Shown in pieces: positions 34,001-49,000 of a stretch of DNA of 60,000 nucleotides. The first letter of the stretch is position 1. Every line of letters starts with the position of its first letter. The position numbers and the translations under genes are program-made. The notes beneath the pieces are model-generated. The model was not told where the DNA came from, searched no databases, and saw nothing but the letters and a program-made list of their open reading frames with translations. Origin of the DNA: Nematostella vectensis (Eukaryota; Cnidaria; Anthozoa; Actiniaria; Edwardsiidae); assembly GCF_932526225.1 (NCBI RefSeq), contig NC_064036.1, positions 1,242,001 through 1,302,000 on the forward strand, in the 5' to 3' direction.

Positions 34001-37000
34001 GTTTGAGGATTGTATTTGACTTTCTCCATCAGCCAAAGTCCCAGTCCCATGATGAAAGCACCTTCTACTTGACCGACATCTAGCTCTGGATTCATGCTAA
34101 AACACACACATACACACAAATTAAGAAACCGAAACATCCTAGCTGTACTGGTAGATAATGTAAATCCATGTGAACTGAGCCAGCATTGTTGGCGCTGCTA
34201 CGCTCGGTTGAACACAAGACAAAGGAAATGTTGGCAAACGACTTCATTGCAAGGCAATACTGCCGCGGTTAGCAAGTGGCTTTATTACACAATTGACACC
34301 TTTTCCATTGTTCTTGTAAGTCCTTCATTTCATTAAAATACCTATGAATAATAGGTATAGGAAAAAAGAACGGGGAGGGGCTTGATTTAATATGGGCTTG
34401 CTTTAATATGAACTCATTAAATGTGAATGAGGTTAATAACTAATAATAATGAGGAGAGGTTAAAAATAGATATTAACCGTGAATACTAATGAAGGACTAG
34501 TAGAAATGAACAAAAAACATTTACTAGGTATAGATCATGTAATAAGCGAGGTAAATACCTCGGACGTCGGCAGTTCGCCCGATAATTCGAGCTGCGCCCT
34601 TAGTCTGTTATACTGTGAACTGCCTCTGTCCTCGGTATTTAACCCTTACTTAAACTGGCGTGTGGAAAATGGTAGTAGTGTCAGGTTTATTATGAGGACA
34701 GAAGAAGATTTTCTTGTAGCATTTCTGTTGTTTTTAAGAATGCCAATCACGCCGCCATTTTATGCTCCCGCTCAATGCCGAGTGATTCAAATAATCCACC
34801 TCCATCGGCTAATTCAAGCCAGTAACCAAGATATTTTCGTTCAAATGTCGTCAATTGCGTATCATACTTCATTCGTAGATTGTTATTTCTAAGGTTTCCT
34901 TGGGAATAGAATTATAAACAATAACAAAGAGTGGTTGATCGAAGTCCCCAATGTCTACCTCTGGCCGCAGTCGTAGAGGATGTCTGTTCGAAGTATTTGA
35001 CTCTCCCCCGTCAGGACGTCGAGTTCAGCTTCAGTGCACGTGGCACCGTACGAGCTGTATTGAATTGGGTACATCTCCGGGTCAAAAAACCTACAACATA
35101 ACACCAGGACGATATAGATTCAGGATTTTTCACGGTCTAATATTAAGGTCTAATATCAAAAAGTATGGCTCGATTGTATGAAGACAGGATTTAAAAACAA
35201 ACAAGACGACAAGTAAACAAGCTGTTGAAAAGTTATCACTTTAAGCATAGTGTGTGAACGATTTTGATCGTCCCACATGGATTACTCTACTAATAACTCA
35301 CATGCTTTTGGCTGACAAATCCACACCGTCGCTGTAGCTTTTGCTGATGAGCTCTTGCCAGTTTTTCGGTTTATACTTCTGTCGGATGGGCGTAAGGCGG
35401 TTGTTCAGGGCTTCGCAGCACTGCAGTACGGCCTGTGAGATGAATTAAAAAATCTCTATATTCTTATGGTGTTTTTACCCGAAAGTACATTGGGTTATCG
35501 GTTTGCTATAAGCGCAATAAGAATTTTTCTCAGATATAAGAAAATATCATGGAGGGTCCCGATTCCTCGCAAAAAGGCGTCGACCGTAATCGTGCTCGAA
35601 AAACGATAGTTTTTAAAATAACAGTTAAAAGTCTGATAACGACGGTATCTGTCCCTCTTTTTTTCAAAGATGAAAGTGTCATGAGCGTACTTGCATACCT
35701 TACAGGCCATCTCTGAAGCAATACTACCACCGGTGGGGTTATCTTTGACAAAGAAACAATATTTATGAAAGCCAGCAGTACAAATATATGATCTCATTAT
35801 GATGAACATAGTAATGGAGGCTTAGATATATGACATAGATGGCAGTAGCTGGCGTAGATACCTTATCGGGTGTACGGGACTTACTGTTTGGGGTTGTGAA
35901 GCTTGTGGTCGCCTGGATTGATATGTAATCCACAGGAATCCCAAGGGTGTGGGCCGCTACTTGCACAACCTGCAATGTTCAATAGATGTGCAGATACTCC
36001 ATATGATAATTATAAATTTAGCTATTTGCCAATACCAACTACCTCCATATTAGGTTTCTTAAAGCCGTGCCTCTGTTATACCTAACCAAGCCTTACCTAT
36101 ATTAGCCACCCCCATAACGGTTATCTACCCTACTCGTGCATTTACTTACTATAACCATTACGAAAATGTACCCTACTAGTGCCTGTATTTACTATCTCCA
36201 ATACGGTTACAAACCCTACCCTTGCCTCTACTAACTATCTTTATTACGGTTACCCACCGTTCCCTTGTCTCTACTAACTATCTTTATTACGGTTACCCAC
36301 CCTTCCCTTGTCTCTACTAACTATCTTTATTACGGCTACCCACCCTACCCTTGCCTCTACTAACTATCTTTATTACGGTTACCCAACCAACCCTTGTCTA
36401 TACTAACTATCTCTATAACGGTTACCCACCCTACCCTTGCCACTACTAACTATCTTTATTACGGTTACCCACCCTACCCTTGCCTCTACTAACTATCTCT
36501 ATTACGGTTACCCACCCTACCCTTGCCTCTACTAACTATCTTTATTACGGTTACCCACCCTACCCTGGACTCTACTAACTATCTTTATTACGGTTACCCA
36601 CCATAACCTTGCCTCTACTAACTATCTTTATTACGGTTACCCACCCCACCCTTGTCTCTACTAACTATCTCTATAACGGTTACCCACCCCACCCTTGCCA
36701 CTACTAACCATCTTTATTACGGTTACCCACCCTACCCTTGCCTCTACTAACTATCTTTATTACGGTTACCCACCCCACCCTTGCCACTACTAACTATCTT
36801 TATTACGGTTACCCACCACACCCTTGCCTCTACTAACTATCTCTATTACGGTTACCCACCCTACCCTTGCCACTACTAACTATCTCTATTACGGTTACCC
36901 ACCCTACCCTTGCCTCTACTAACTATCTTTATTACGGTTACCCACCCTACCCTTGCCTCTACTAACTATCTTTATTACGGTTACCCACCCAACCCTTGCC

Positions 37001-40000
37001 TCTACTAACCATCTTTATTACGGTTACCCACCCAACCCTTGCCTCTACTAACTATCTTTATTACGGTTACCCACCCAACCCTTGCCTCTACTAACTATCT
37101 TTATTACGGTTACCCACCCTACCCTTGCCTCTACTAACTATCTTTATTACGGTTACCCACCCTACCCTGGACTCTACTAACTATCTTTATTACGGTTACC
37201 CACCCAACCCTTGCCACTACTAACTATCTCTATTACGGTTAACCACCCTACCCTTGCCTCTACTAACTATCTCTATTACGGTTACCCACCCAACCCTTGC
37301 CACTACTAACTATCTTTATTACGGTTACCCACCCTACCCTTGCCTCTACTAACTATCTCTATTACGGTTACCCACCCTACCCTTGCCACTACTAACTATC
37401 TTTATTACGGTTACCCACCCTACCCTTGCCTCTACTAACTATCTCTATTACGGTTACCCACCCAACCCTTGCCTCTAATAACTATCTTTATTACGGTTAC
37501 CCACCCAACCCTTGCCACTACTAACTATCTTTATTACGGTTACCCACCCAACCCTTGCCTCTAATAACTATCTTTATTACGGTTACCCACCCAACCCTTG
37601 CCACTACTAACTATCTTTATTACGGTTACCCACCCAACCCTTGCCTCTACTAACTATCTTTATTACGGTTACCCACCCTACCCTTGCCTCTACTAACTAT
37701 CTTTATTACGGTTACCCACCCTACCCTTGTCTCTTCTAACTATCTCTATTACGGTTACCCACCCTACCCTTGCCTCTACTAACTATCTCTATTACGGTTA
37801 CCCACCCAACCCTTGCCACTACTAACTATCTTTATTACGGTTACCCACCCAACCCTTGCCACTACTAACTATCTTTATTACGGTTACCCACCCAACCCTT
37901 GCCTCTAATAACTATCTTTATTACGGTTACCCACCCTACCCTGGACTCTACTAACTATCTTTATTACGGTTACCCACCCAACCCTTGCCTCTACTAACTA
38001 TCTCTATTACGGTTACCCACCCAACCCTTGCCACTACTAACTATCTTTATTACGGTTACCCACCCTACCCTTGTCTCTACTAACTATCTTTATTACGGTT
38101 ACCCACCCCACCCTTGCCACTACTAACTATCTCTATTACGGTTACCCACCCCACCCTTGTCTCTACTAACTATCTTTATTACGGTTACCCACCCAACCCT
38201 TGCCTCTACTAACTATCTCTATTACGGTTACCCACCCTACCCTTGTCTCTTCTAACTATCTCTATTACGGTTACCCACCCAACCCTTGCCTCTACTAACT
38301 ATCTTTATTACGGTTCCCCACCCTACCCTTGTCTCTACTAACTATCTTTATTACGGTTACCCACCCAACCCTTGCCACTACTAACTATCTTTATTACGGT
38401 TACCCACCCAACCCTTGCCTCTACTAACTATCTCTATTGCGGTTACCCACCCTACCCTTGTCTCTTCTAACTATCTCTATTACGGTTACCCAACCAACCC
38501 TTGCCACTACTAACTATCTCTATTACGGTTACCCACCGTTCCCTTGTCTCTACTAACTATCTCTATTACGGTTCCCCACCCTACCCTTGCCTCTACTAAC
38601 TATCTTTATTACGGTTACCCACCCAACCCTTGCCTCTACTAACTATCTCTATTACGGTTACCCACCCTACCCTTGTCTCTTCTAACTATCTCTATTACGG
38701 TTACCCAACCAACCCTTGCCACTACTAACTATCTCTATTACGGTTACCCACCCTACCCTTGCCTCTACTAACTATCTTTATTACGGTTACCCACCCTACC
38801 CTTGCCACTACTAACTATCTTTATTACGGTTACCCACCCAACCCTTGCCTCTACTAACTATCTCTATTACGGTTACCCACCCTACCCTTGTCTCTTCTAA
38901 CTATCTCTATTACGGTTACCCACCCTACCCTTGCCTCTACTAACTATCTTTATTACGGTTACCCACCCTACCCTTGCCTCTACTAACTATCTCTATTACG
39001 GTTACCCACCCTACCCTTGCCTCTACTAACTATCTCTATTACGGTTACCCACCCTACCCTTGTCTCTACTAACTATCTTTATAACGGTTACCCACCCAAC
39101 CCTTGCCTCTACTAACTATCTCTATTACGGTTACCCACCCAACCCTTGCCACTACTAACTATCTCTATTACGGTTACCCACCCTACCCTTGTCTCTACTA
39201 ACTATCTTTATTACGGTTACCCACCCAACCCTTGCCTCTACTAACTATCTATATTACGGTTACCCACCCTACCCTTGCCTCTACTAACTATCTCTATTAC
39301 GGTTACCCACCCTACCCTGGACTCTACTAACTATCTTTATTACGGTTACCCACCCAACCCTTGCCTCTACTATCTATCTTTATTACGGTTACCCACCCTA
39401 CCCTTGCCTCTACTAACTATCTTTATTACGGTTACCCACCCTACCCTTGTCTCTTCTAACTATCTCTATTACGGTTACCCACCCTACCCTTGCCTCTACT
39501 AACTATCTCTATTACGGTTGCCCACCCAACCCTTGCCACTACTAACTATCTTTATTACGGTTACCCACCCAACCCTTGCCACTACTAACTATCTTTATTA
39601 CGGTTACCCACCCAACCCTTGCCTCTAATAACTATCTTTATTACGGTTACCCACCCTACCCTGGACTCTACTAACTATCTTTATTACGGTTACCCACCCA
39701 ACCCTTGCATCTACTAACTATCTTTATTACGGTTACCCACCCTACCCTTGCCTCTACTAACTATCTTTATTACGGTTACCCACCCTACCCTTGTCTCTAC
39801 TAACTATCTCTATTACGGTTACCCACCCTACCCTTGCCTCTACTAACTATCTCTATTACGGTTGCCCACCCAACCCTTGCCTCTACTAACTATCTTTATT
39901 ACGGTTACCCACCCTACCATTGTCTCTTCTAACTATCTCTATTACGGTTACCCACCCAACCCTTGCCTCTACTAACTATCTTTATTACGGTTCCCCACCC

Positions 40001-43000
40001 TACCCTTGTCTCTACTAACTATCTTTATTACGGTTACCCACCCAACCCTTGCCACTACTAACTATCTTTATTACGGTTACCCACCCAACCCTTGCCACTA
40101 CTAACTATCTCTATTACGGTTACCCACCCCACCCTTGCCTCTACTAACTATCTTTATTACGGTTACCCACCCTACCCTTGCCTCTACTAACTATCTCTAT
40201 TACGGTTACCCACCCTACCCTTGCCTCTACTAACTATCTTTATTACGGTTACCCACCCTACCCTTGCCTCTACTAACTATCTTTATTGCGGTTACCCACC
40301 CTACCCTTGCCACTACTAACTATCTTTATTACGGTTACCCACCCTACCCTTGTCTCTACTAACTATCTTTATTACGGTTACCCACCCAACCCTTGCCTCT
40401 ACTAACTATCTTTATTACGGTTACCCACCCTACCCTTGCCTCTACTAACTATCTCTATTACGGTTACCCACCCAACCCTTGCCACTACTAACTATCTTTA
40501 TTACGGTTACCCACCCAACCCTTGCCTCTAATAACTATCTTTATTACGGTTACCCACCCTACCCTGGACTCTACTAACTATCTTTATTACGGTTACCCAC
40601 CCAACCCTTGCCTCTACTAACTATCTTTATTACGGTTACCCACCCTACCCTTGCCTCTACTAACTATCTTTATTACGGTTACCCACCCTACCCTTGTCTC
40701 TTCTAACTATCTCTATTACGGTTACCCACCCTACCCTTGCCTCTACTAACTATCTCTATTACGGTTGCCCACCCAACCCTTGTCTCTTCTAACTATCTTT
40801 ATTACGGTTACCCACCCAACCCTTGCCTCTACTAACTATCTCTATTACGGTTACCCACCCTACCCTTGTCTCTTCTAACTATCTCTATTACGGTTACCCA
40901 CCCAACCCTTGCCTCTACTAACTATCTTTATTACGGTTCCCCACCCTACCCTTGTCTCTACTAACTATCTTTATTACGGTTACCCACCCAACCCTTGCCA
41001 CTACTAACTATCTTTATTACGGTTACCCACCCAACCCTTGCCTCTACTAACTATCTCTATTACGGTTACCCACCCTACCCTTGTCTCTTCTAACTATCTC
41101 TATTACGGTTACCCAACCAACCCTTGCCACTACTAACTATCTCTATTACGGTTACCCACCGTTCCCTTGTCTCTACTAACTATCTCTATTACGGTTCCCC
41201 ACCCTACCCTTGCCTCTACTAACTATCTTTATTACGGTTACCCACCCAACCCTTGCCTCTACTAACTATCTCTATTACGGTTACCCACCCTACCCTTGTC
41301 TCTTCTAACTATCTCTATTACGGTTACCCAACCAACCCTTGCCACTACTAACTATCTCTATTACGGTTACCCACCCTACCCTTGCCTCTACTAACTATCT
41401 TTATTACGGTTACCCACCCTACCCTTGCCACTACTAACTATCTTTATTACGGTTACCCACCCTACCCTTGCCTCTACTAACTATCTCTATTAAGGTTACC
41501 CACCCTACCCTTGCCTCTACTAACTATCTTTATTACGGTTACCCACCCTACCCTTGCCTCTACTAACTATCTTTATTACGGTTACCCACCCTACCCTTGC
41601 CTCTACTAACTATCTCTATTACGGTTACCCACCCTACCCTTGCCTCTACTAACTATCTCTATTACGGTTACCCACCCTACCCTTGTCTCTACTAACTATC
41701 TCTATTACGGTTACCCACCCTACCCTTGCCTCTACTAACTATCTCTATTACGGTTACCCACCCTACCCTTGCCTCTACTAACTATCTTTATTACGGTTAC
41801 CCACCCAACCCTTGCCTCTACTAACTATCTCTATTACGGTTACCCACCCTACCCTTGTCTCTACTAACTATCTTTATTACGGTTACCCACCCAACCCTTG
41901 CCTCTACTAACTATCTCTATTACGGTTACCCAACCAACCCTTGCCTCTACTAACTATCTCTATTACGGTTACCCACCCTACCCTTGTCTCTACTAACCAT
42001 CTTTATTACGGTTACCCACCCTACCCTTGCCTCTACTAACTATCTCTATTACGGTTACCCACCCTACCCTGGACTCTACTAACTATCTTTATTACGGTTA
42101 CCCACCCTACCCTTGCCACTACTAACTATCTTTATTACGGTTACCCACCCTACCCTTGCCTCTACTAACTATCTTTATTACGGTTACCCACCCTACCCTT
42201 GCCTCTACTAACTATCTTTATTACGGTTACCCACCCTACCCTTGCCTCTACTAACTATCTCTATAACGGTTACCCACCCAACCCTTGCCTCTACTAACTA
42301 TCTCTATTACGGTTACCCACCCTTCCCTTGTCTCTACTAACTATCTCTATTACGGTTGCCCACCCTACCCTTGCCTCTACTAACTATCTTTATTACGGTT
42401 ACCCACCCAACCCTTGCCTCTACTAACTATCTCTATTACGGTTACCCACCCTACCCTTGTCTCTACTAACTATCTTTATTACGGTTACCCACCCAACCCT
42501 TGCCTCTACTAACTATCTCTATTACGGTTACCCAACCAACCCTTGCCTCTACTAACTATCTCTATTACGGTTACCCACCCTACCCTTGTCTCTACTAACC
42601 ATCTTTATTACGGTTACCCACCCTACCCTTGCCTCTACTAACTATCTCTATTACGGTTACCCACCCTACCCTTGCCTCTACTAACTATCTCTATTACGGT
42701 TACCCACCCTACCCTTGTCTCTACTAACCATCTTTATTACGGTTACCCACCCTACCCTTGCCTCTACTAACTATCTCTATTACGGTTACCCACCCTACCC
42801 TGGACTCTACTAACTATCTTTATTACGGTTACCCACCCTACCCTTGCCACTACTAACTATCTTTATTACGGTTACCCACCCTACCCTTGCCTCTACTAAC
42901 TATCTTTATTACGGTTACCCACCCTACCCTTGCCTCTACTAACTATCTTTATTACGGTTACCCACCCTACCCTTGCCTCTACTAACTATCTCTATAACGG

Positions 43001-46000
43001 TTACCCACCCAACCCTTGCCTCTACTAACTATCTCTATTACGGTTACCCACCCTTCCCTTGTCTCTACTAACTATCTCTATTACGGTTGCCCACCCAACC
43101 CTTGCCTCTACTAACTATCTTTATTACGGTTACCCACCCTACCCTTGCCACTACTAACTATCTATATTACAGTTACCCACCCTACCCTGGACTCTACTAA
43201 CTATCTCTATTACGGTTACCCACCCTACCCTTGTCTCTACTAACTATCTGTATTACGGTTACCCACCCCACCCTTGCCACTACTAACTATCTTTATTACG
43301 GTTACCCCCCCCCACCCTTGCCACTACTAACTATCTTTATTACGGTTACCCACCCTACCCTTGCCTCTACTAACTATCTCTATTACGGTTCCCCACCCTA
43401 CCCTGGTCTCTACTAACTATCTCTATTACGGTTCCCCACCCTACCCTTGCCTCTACTAACTATCTTTATTACGGTTACCCACCCTACCCTGGACTCTACT
43501 AACTATCTCTATTACGGTTACCCACCCTACCCTGGACTCTACTAACTATCTCTATTACGGTTACCCACCCTACCCTTGCCTCTACTAACTATCTTTATTA
43601 CGGTTACCCACCCTACCCTTGCCTCTACTAACTATCTTTATTACGGTTACCCACCCTACCCTTGTCTCTACTAACTATCTCTATTACGGTTACCCACCCT
43701 TCCCTTGTCTCTACTAACTATCCTTATTACGGTTACCCCCCCCCCCCACCCTTGCCACTACTAACTATCTTTATTACGGTTACCCCCCCTACCCTTGCCT
43801 CTACTAACTATCTCTATTACGGTTCCCCACCCTACCCTTGTCTCTACTAACTATCTCTATTACGGTTCCCCACCCTACCCTTGCCTCTACTAACTATCTT
43901 TATTACGGTTACCCACCCTACCCTGGACTCTACTAACTATCTTTATTACGGTTACCCACCCAACCGTTGCCTCTACTAACTATCTCTATTACGGTTACCC
44001 ACCCAACCCTTGCCACTACTAACTATCTCTATTACGGTTACCCACCCTACCCTTGCCTCTACTAACTATCTTTATTACGGTTACCCACCCTACCCTTGCC
44101 TCTACTAACTATCTCTATTACGGTTACCCACCCTACCCTTGCCTCTACTAACTATTTCTATAACGGTTACCCACCCCACCCTTGCCACTACTAACTATCT
44201 CTATTACGGTTACCCACCCCACCCTTGCCTCTACTAACTATCTTTATTACAGTTACCCACCCTACCCTTGCCTCTACTAACTATCTTTATTACGGTTACC
44301 CACCCTACCCTTGCCTCTACTAACTATCTCTATTACGGTTACCCACCCTACCCTTGCCTCTACTAACTATCTCTATAACGGTTACCCACCCTACCCTTGC
44401 CTCTACTAACTATCTTTATTACGGTTACCCACCCTACCCTGGACTCTACTAACTATCTCTATTACGGTTCCCCACCCTACCCTTGCCTCTTCTAACTATC
44501 TCTATTACGGTTACCCACCCTACCCTTGCCTCTACTAACTATCTCTATTACGGTTACCCACCCTACCCTGGACTCTACTAACTATCTTTATCGAGGTAAC
44601 CTACGCTACTCGTTTCTCTACCAATCATCTCAATTTTGGTTAACTACCCTCTTTGCGAGCATGCTACTCTACTAATCGACAGACTGTGTACCTTTGTATT
44701 GATTCCCTGTCCGACCTCGATTCCCCCGTGAGTGATTTGCACTGTTCCATCGTTATTAAACACTGAGACCAAGGCACCATATCTGCCATTGCCCCACATG
44801 GCACTCCACCTCAGCGGTACAAGGGAAAGTCCTCTTTTTCTCCAACGGTTTGCCTGCCGAGTTGAGTAATTAGTAAGGATGTCTTTGGATCCGTTGGGCA
44901 TACCTCACCCAAAGTAACAAGGCTCAATTGCAACCAGGGTAAAGTATGGCCGCAATTCTAGTAATTTAAGATGTCAAAAGAAATTTAATCTTGAAGTTGA
45001 ACGACAAAAATCGTTTAATTTTTGTGGTGCTAATAGAAATTCCCTGTATGTGCACGGCTCTGCACTTTAGAAATTGGTTTATTCACTATCTCTCATTTTG
45101 TGCTTAGCATTCGGTAAACAATACGATTCATGTTTAACACACACACACTCACACCTTGTTGAAACTCTCCACCTCTGCCTTTCGTTTAAGAAATTCTGAA
45201 GTCTCCTGCAAGTCTGAAAATAAAAATGAAATAAAGCCAATATATGATATAGCCTACTTAGAGTTTCGGTTCGTTCAGCGGAAAGAGTGAACAAGGGAAG
45301 TTTGACTTGCTACGGATGCTAAAAGGTCAGCCGCCGGGCACTCCGTTAATTATGATAATAAAAACAACTATATAGAGAGAACTAATGACAACCAAGTACC
45401 TTGCCACAAAGTGCGAATATTACAGTACTTCAAGGCCTGGCCACTTGGCATAGTCTGAAATCGGAACGCATAGGTGATTAGCCCTGGAAACAAAAAAAAA
45501 AAGCTCTAAAGTAAGCAAAAAAAACTCCCCAGTACCTGATTTTTTTGGTAGAGGTTGACTTGGCGTACATCTTCTGGCGTCTTGCCAAGTGACTTGGCAA
45601 CGTGTTCCATTATAGACTCCATGATAAAAACCGCCTGGATAGACCCTAAGCAAAATATTGTAATATTAAATGATTTAGCGTTTTGCGCTAACAATTAAGA
45701 AGAAAGGCAGCAACGCGTTTTTGTCCACACCTGGCGCCCGGCACCATGTGTTACTAGCAGTGTTGGTGCGGCACGGAATCGCGTTGATTTTCCAGTTGGC
45801 GCAGTAGTAAGCTAAAGAAAACAACAACAAATATTTTGTAAGATAACTGGGTAAGCCTCCGAGCGACGATATAAAAAAATTATGATGATTCCTGTAGCAA
45901 ATAGGCTAGTGAATCCAATAAACATAAACTTGTGGTTACACTACTAACCATTATCACAGAAGTTGTACGTTGATCCCATGTCGCTGTCATTGACAGAACA

Positions 46001-49000
46001 GCCGTAATCAGCATACATGGTCATATCAATTCCCTTGAGCGTGCCAGAGTCATCTGTTCCCACCTAGAGGAAAATAGTACAACACCATCCGATGTACAAA
46101 ATATCCCGACAAGCAAGCAGTGCATCCAGCCCCCTCCCCTTTGTTCTTGGCTAGGTTACCTTGTTCTTGGCTAGGTTACCTGTACATGGCGAGGTTACCT
46201 TGCTCTTGGATAGGTTACCCTGTACATGGCGAGGTTACCTTGTTCTTGGCTAGGTTACATGGTTACCTTGTATTTAACGAGGTTGTATTTGACATGGTTA
46301 CCTTGTATTTAACGAGGTATGGAGTTCTCTTGCCGACCATCTTCATGTTCGTGTTGAAATTCATCATCATTCGCACAGGCCTGGTGCGCAAAATGCTGGT
46401 CAGAGGCGGGGCTAGCTTTTTGCCAAAAGGGGCTTTTTTTTTTTTTTACCTACCGTAGATCGGTAGTAAAAAATTATCCAGAAAATAACTATTTATAAGG
46501 GTTGGGATGAAAAAAATGGGTTTGGGGTTAGTAAACGACATGAGCGAAAATGCTCGAAGTTCTAGAGAGCTTGGCTTATGTTAGTAAAATGGCGTAACGA
46601 TTATTTAACAAATGGCACGACCTCTGTACCCTTCTCTACTCCATCTTAGTGTCAAAAACCTACCGGGCCAAAAAGCATAGCACCTTTTAAAGACGTGAGC
46701 AGCGAGGGCAACAGCGGTGGCCGGGTGTAGCGAACGGGACGCCTTTCCTCCATAAGCACCACCGCACCGCTTGACATCCACGTGAACTCTATTAAGAAAC
46801 ACACGAATAATAAAAAAGCACAACTCCGCCTGCTTGGCCTCCTTTTAGAATTAGTTTCTGTTATTGGGTCTTTTCGATGTGGAGCGAGCTTATCCCATGA
46901 AATGGAAGTTTTTCCTCTTTTACATCATTTCGGATGTAACGAGGCTTCTCCGGCATCAGGATAGTGGTCCAACCCACGCTGACCATACTCTCTCACTCTG
47001 AACAAAAACAAACTTACTTGTTAACGGAAAATCCTAGGGCTTGAGCAACGGCAGACTGCAGCAGATCAATCCACTGAGTGGCAGAGTGAACCGTGATACC
47101 ATCCTCCTCCGGGACGCACCTACACACCTGTAAGCATCACAAAGAGAACCTTGGCAATAATACAATATGTATCAAGGCCCAACATGTATCACATACACAT
47201 TTGTCAAATTATACATAGACACAATAAACACATATATCAACACATATAACATTTATCAAGGAACCTTGCACACATGGACACACCAAGCAACACATATAAC
47301 ATGTATCAAGGAACCAACACACATGGACACACCAAGCAACACATATAACATGTATCAAGGAACCTTGCACACATGGACACACCAAGCAACACATATAACA
47401 TGTATCAAGGAACCAACACACATGGACACACCAAGCAACACATATAACATGTATCAAGGAACCAACACACATGGACACACCAAGCAACACATATAACATG
47501 TATCAAGGAACCAACACACATGGACACACCAAGCAACACATATAACATGTATCAAGGAACCTTGCACACATGGACACACCAAGCAACACATAACATTTAT
47601 CAAGGAACCAACACACATGGACACACCAAGCAACACATATAACATGTATCAAGGAACCAACACACATGGACACACCAAGCAACACATATAACATGTATCA
47701 AGGAACCAACACACATGGACACACCAAGCAACACATATAACATGTATCAAGGAACCAACACACATGGACACACCAAGCAACACATATAACATGTATCAAG
47801 GAACCAACACACATGGACACACCAAGCAACACATATAACATGTATCAAGGAACCTTGCACACATGGGCACACCAAGCAACACATATAACATGTATCAAGG
47901 AACCATGCACACATGGACACACCAAGCAACACATATAACATGTATCAAGGAACCAACACACATGGACACACCAAGCAACACATATAACATGTATCAAGGA
48001 ACCATGCACACATGGACACACCAAGCAACACATATAACATATATCAAGGAACCATGCACACATGGACACACCAAGCAACACATACAACATGTATCAAGGA
48101 ACCAACACACATGGACACACCAAGCAACACATATAACATGTATCAAGGAACCATGCACACATGGACACACCATGCAACACATATAACATGTATCAAGGAA
48201 CCAACACACATGGACACACCAAGCAACACATATAACATGTATCAAGGAACCATGCACACATGGACACACCAAGCAACACATATAACATATATCAAGGAAC
48301 CATGCACACATGGACACACCAAGCAACACATACAACATGTATCAAGGAACCAACACACATGGACACACCAAGCAACACATATAACATGTATCAAGGAACC
48401 ATGCACACATGGACACACCATGCAACACATATAACATGTATCAAGGAACCAACACACATGGACACACCAAGCAACACATATAACATGTATCAAGGAATCA
48501 TGCACACATGGACACACCAAGCAACACATATAACATGTATCAAGGAACCTTGCACACATGGACACACCAAGCAACACATACAACATGTATCAAGGAACCA
48601 TGCACACATGGACACACCAAGCAACACATATAACATGTATCAAGGAACCTTGCACACATGGACACACCAAGCAACACATACAACATGTATCAAGGAACCT
48701 TGCACACATGGACACACCAAGCAACACATATAACATGTATCAAGGAACCATGCACACATGGACACACCAAGCAACACATATAACATGTATCAAGGAACCA
48801 ACACACATGGACACACCAAGCAACACATATAACATTCATCAAGGAACCAACACACATGGACACACCAAGCAACACATATAACATGTATCAAGGAACCATG
48901 CACACATGGACACACCAAGCAACACATATAACATGTATCAAGGAACCATGCACACATGGACACACCAAGCAACACACATAACATGTATCAAGGAACCATG

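Noticed and set aside
34479-34892. 137-codon plus-strand frame
   Set aside because: Overlaps dispersed repeat copy B and lies antisense in an oxidase intron. No domain is recognisable.
36195-44590. Possible interstitial telomere array or CRISPR-like array
   Set aside because: GGTTACCC looks superficially like a telomere repeat, but the period is 43 bp and lacks a 6-bp core. There are no unique spacers and the context is a eukaryotic intron.
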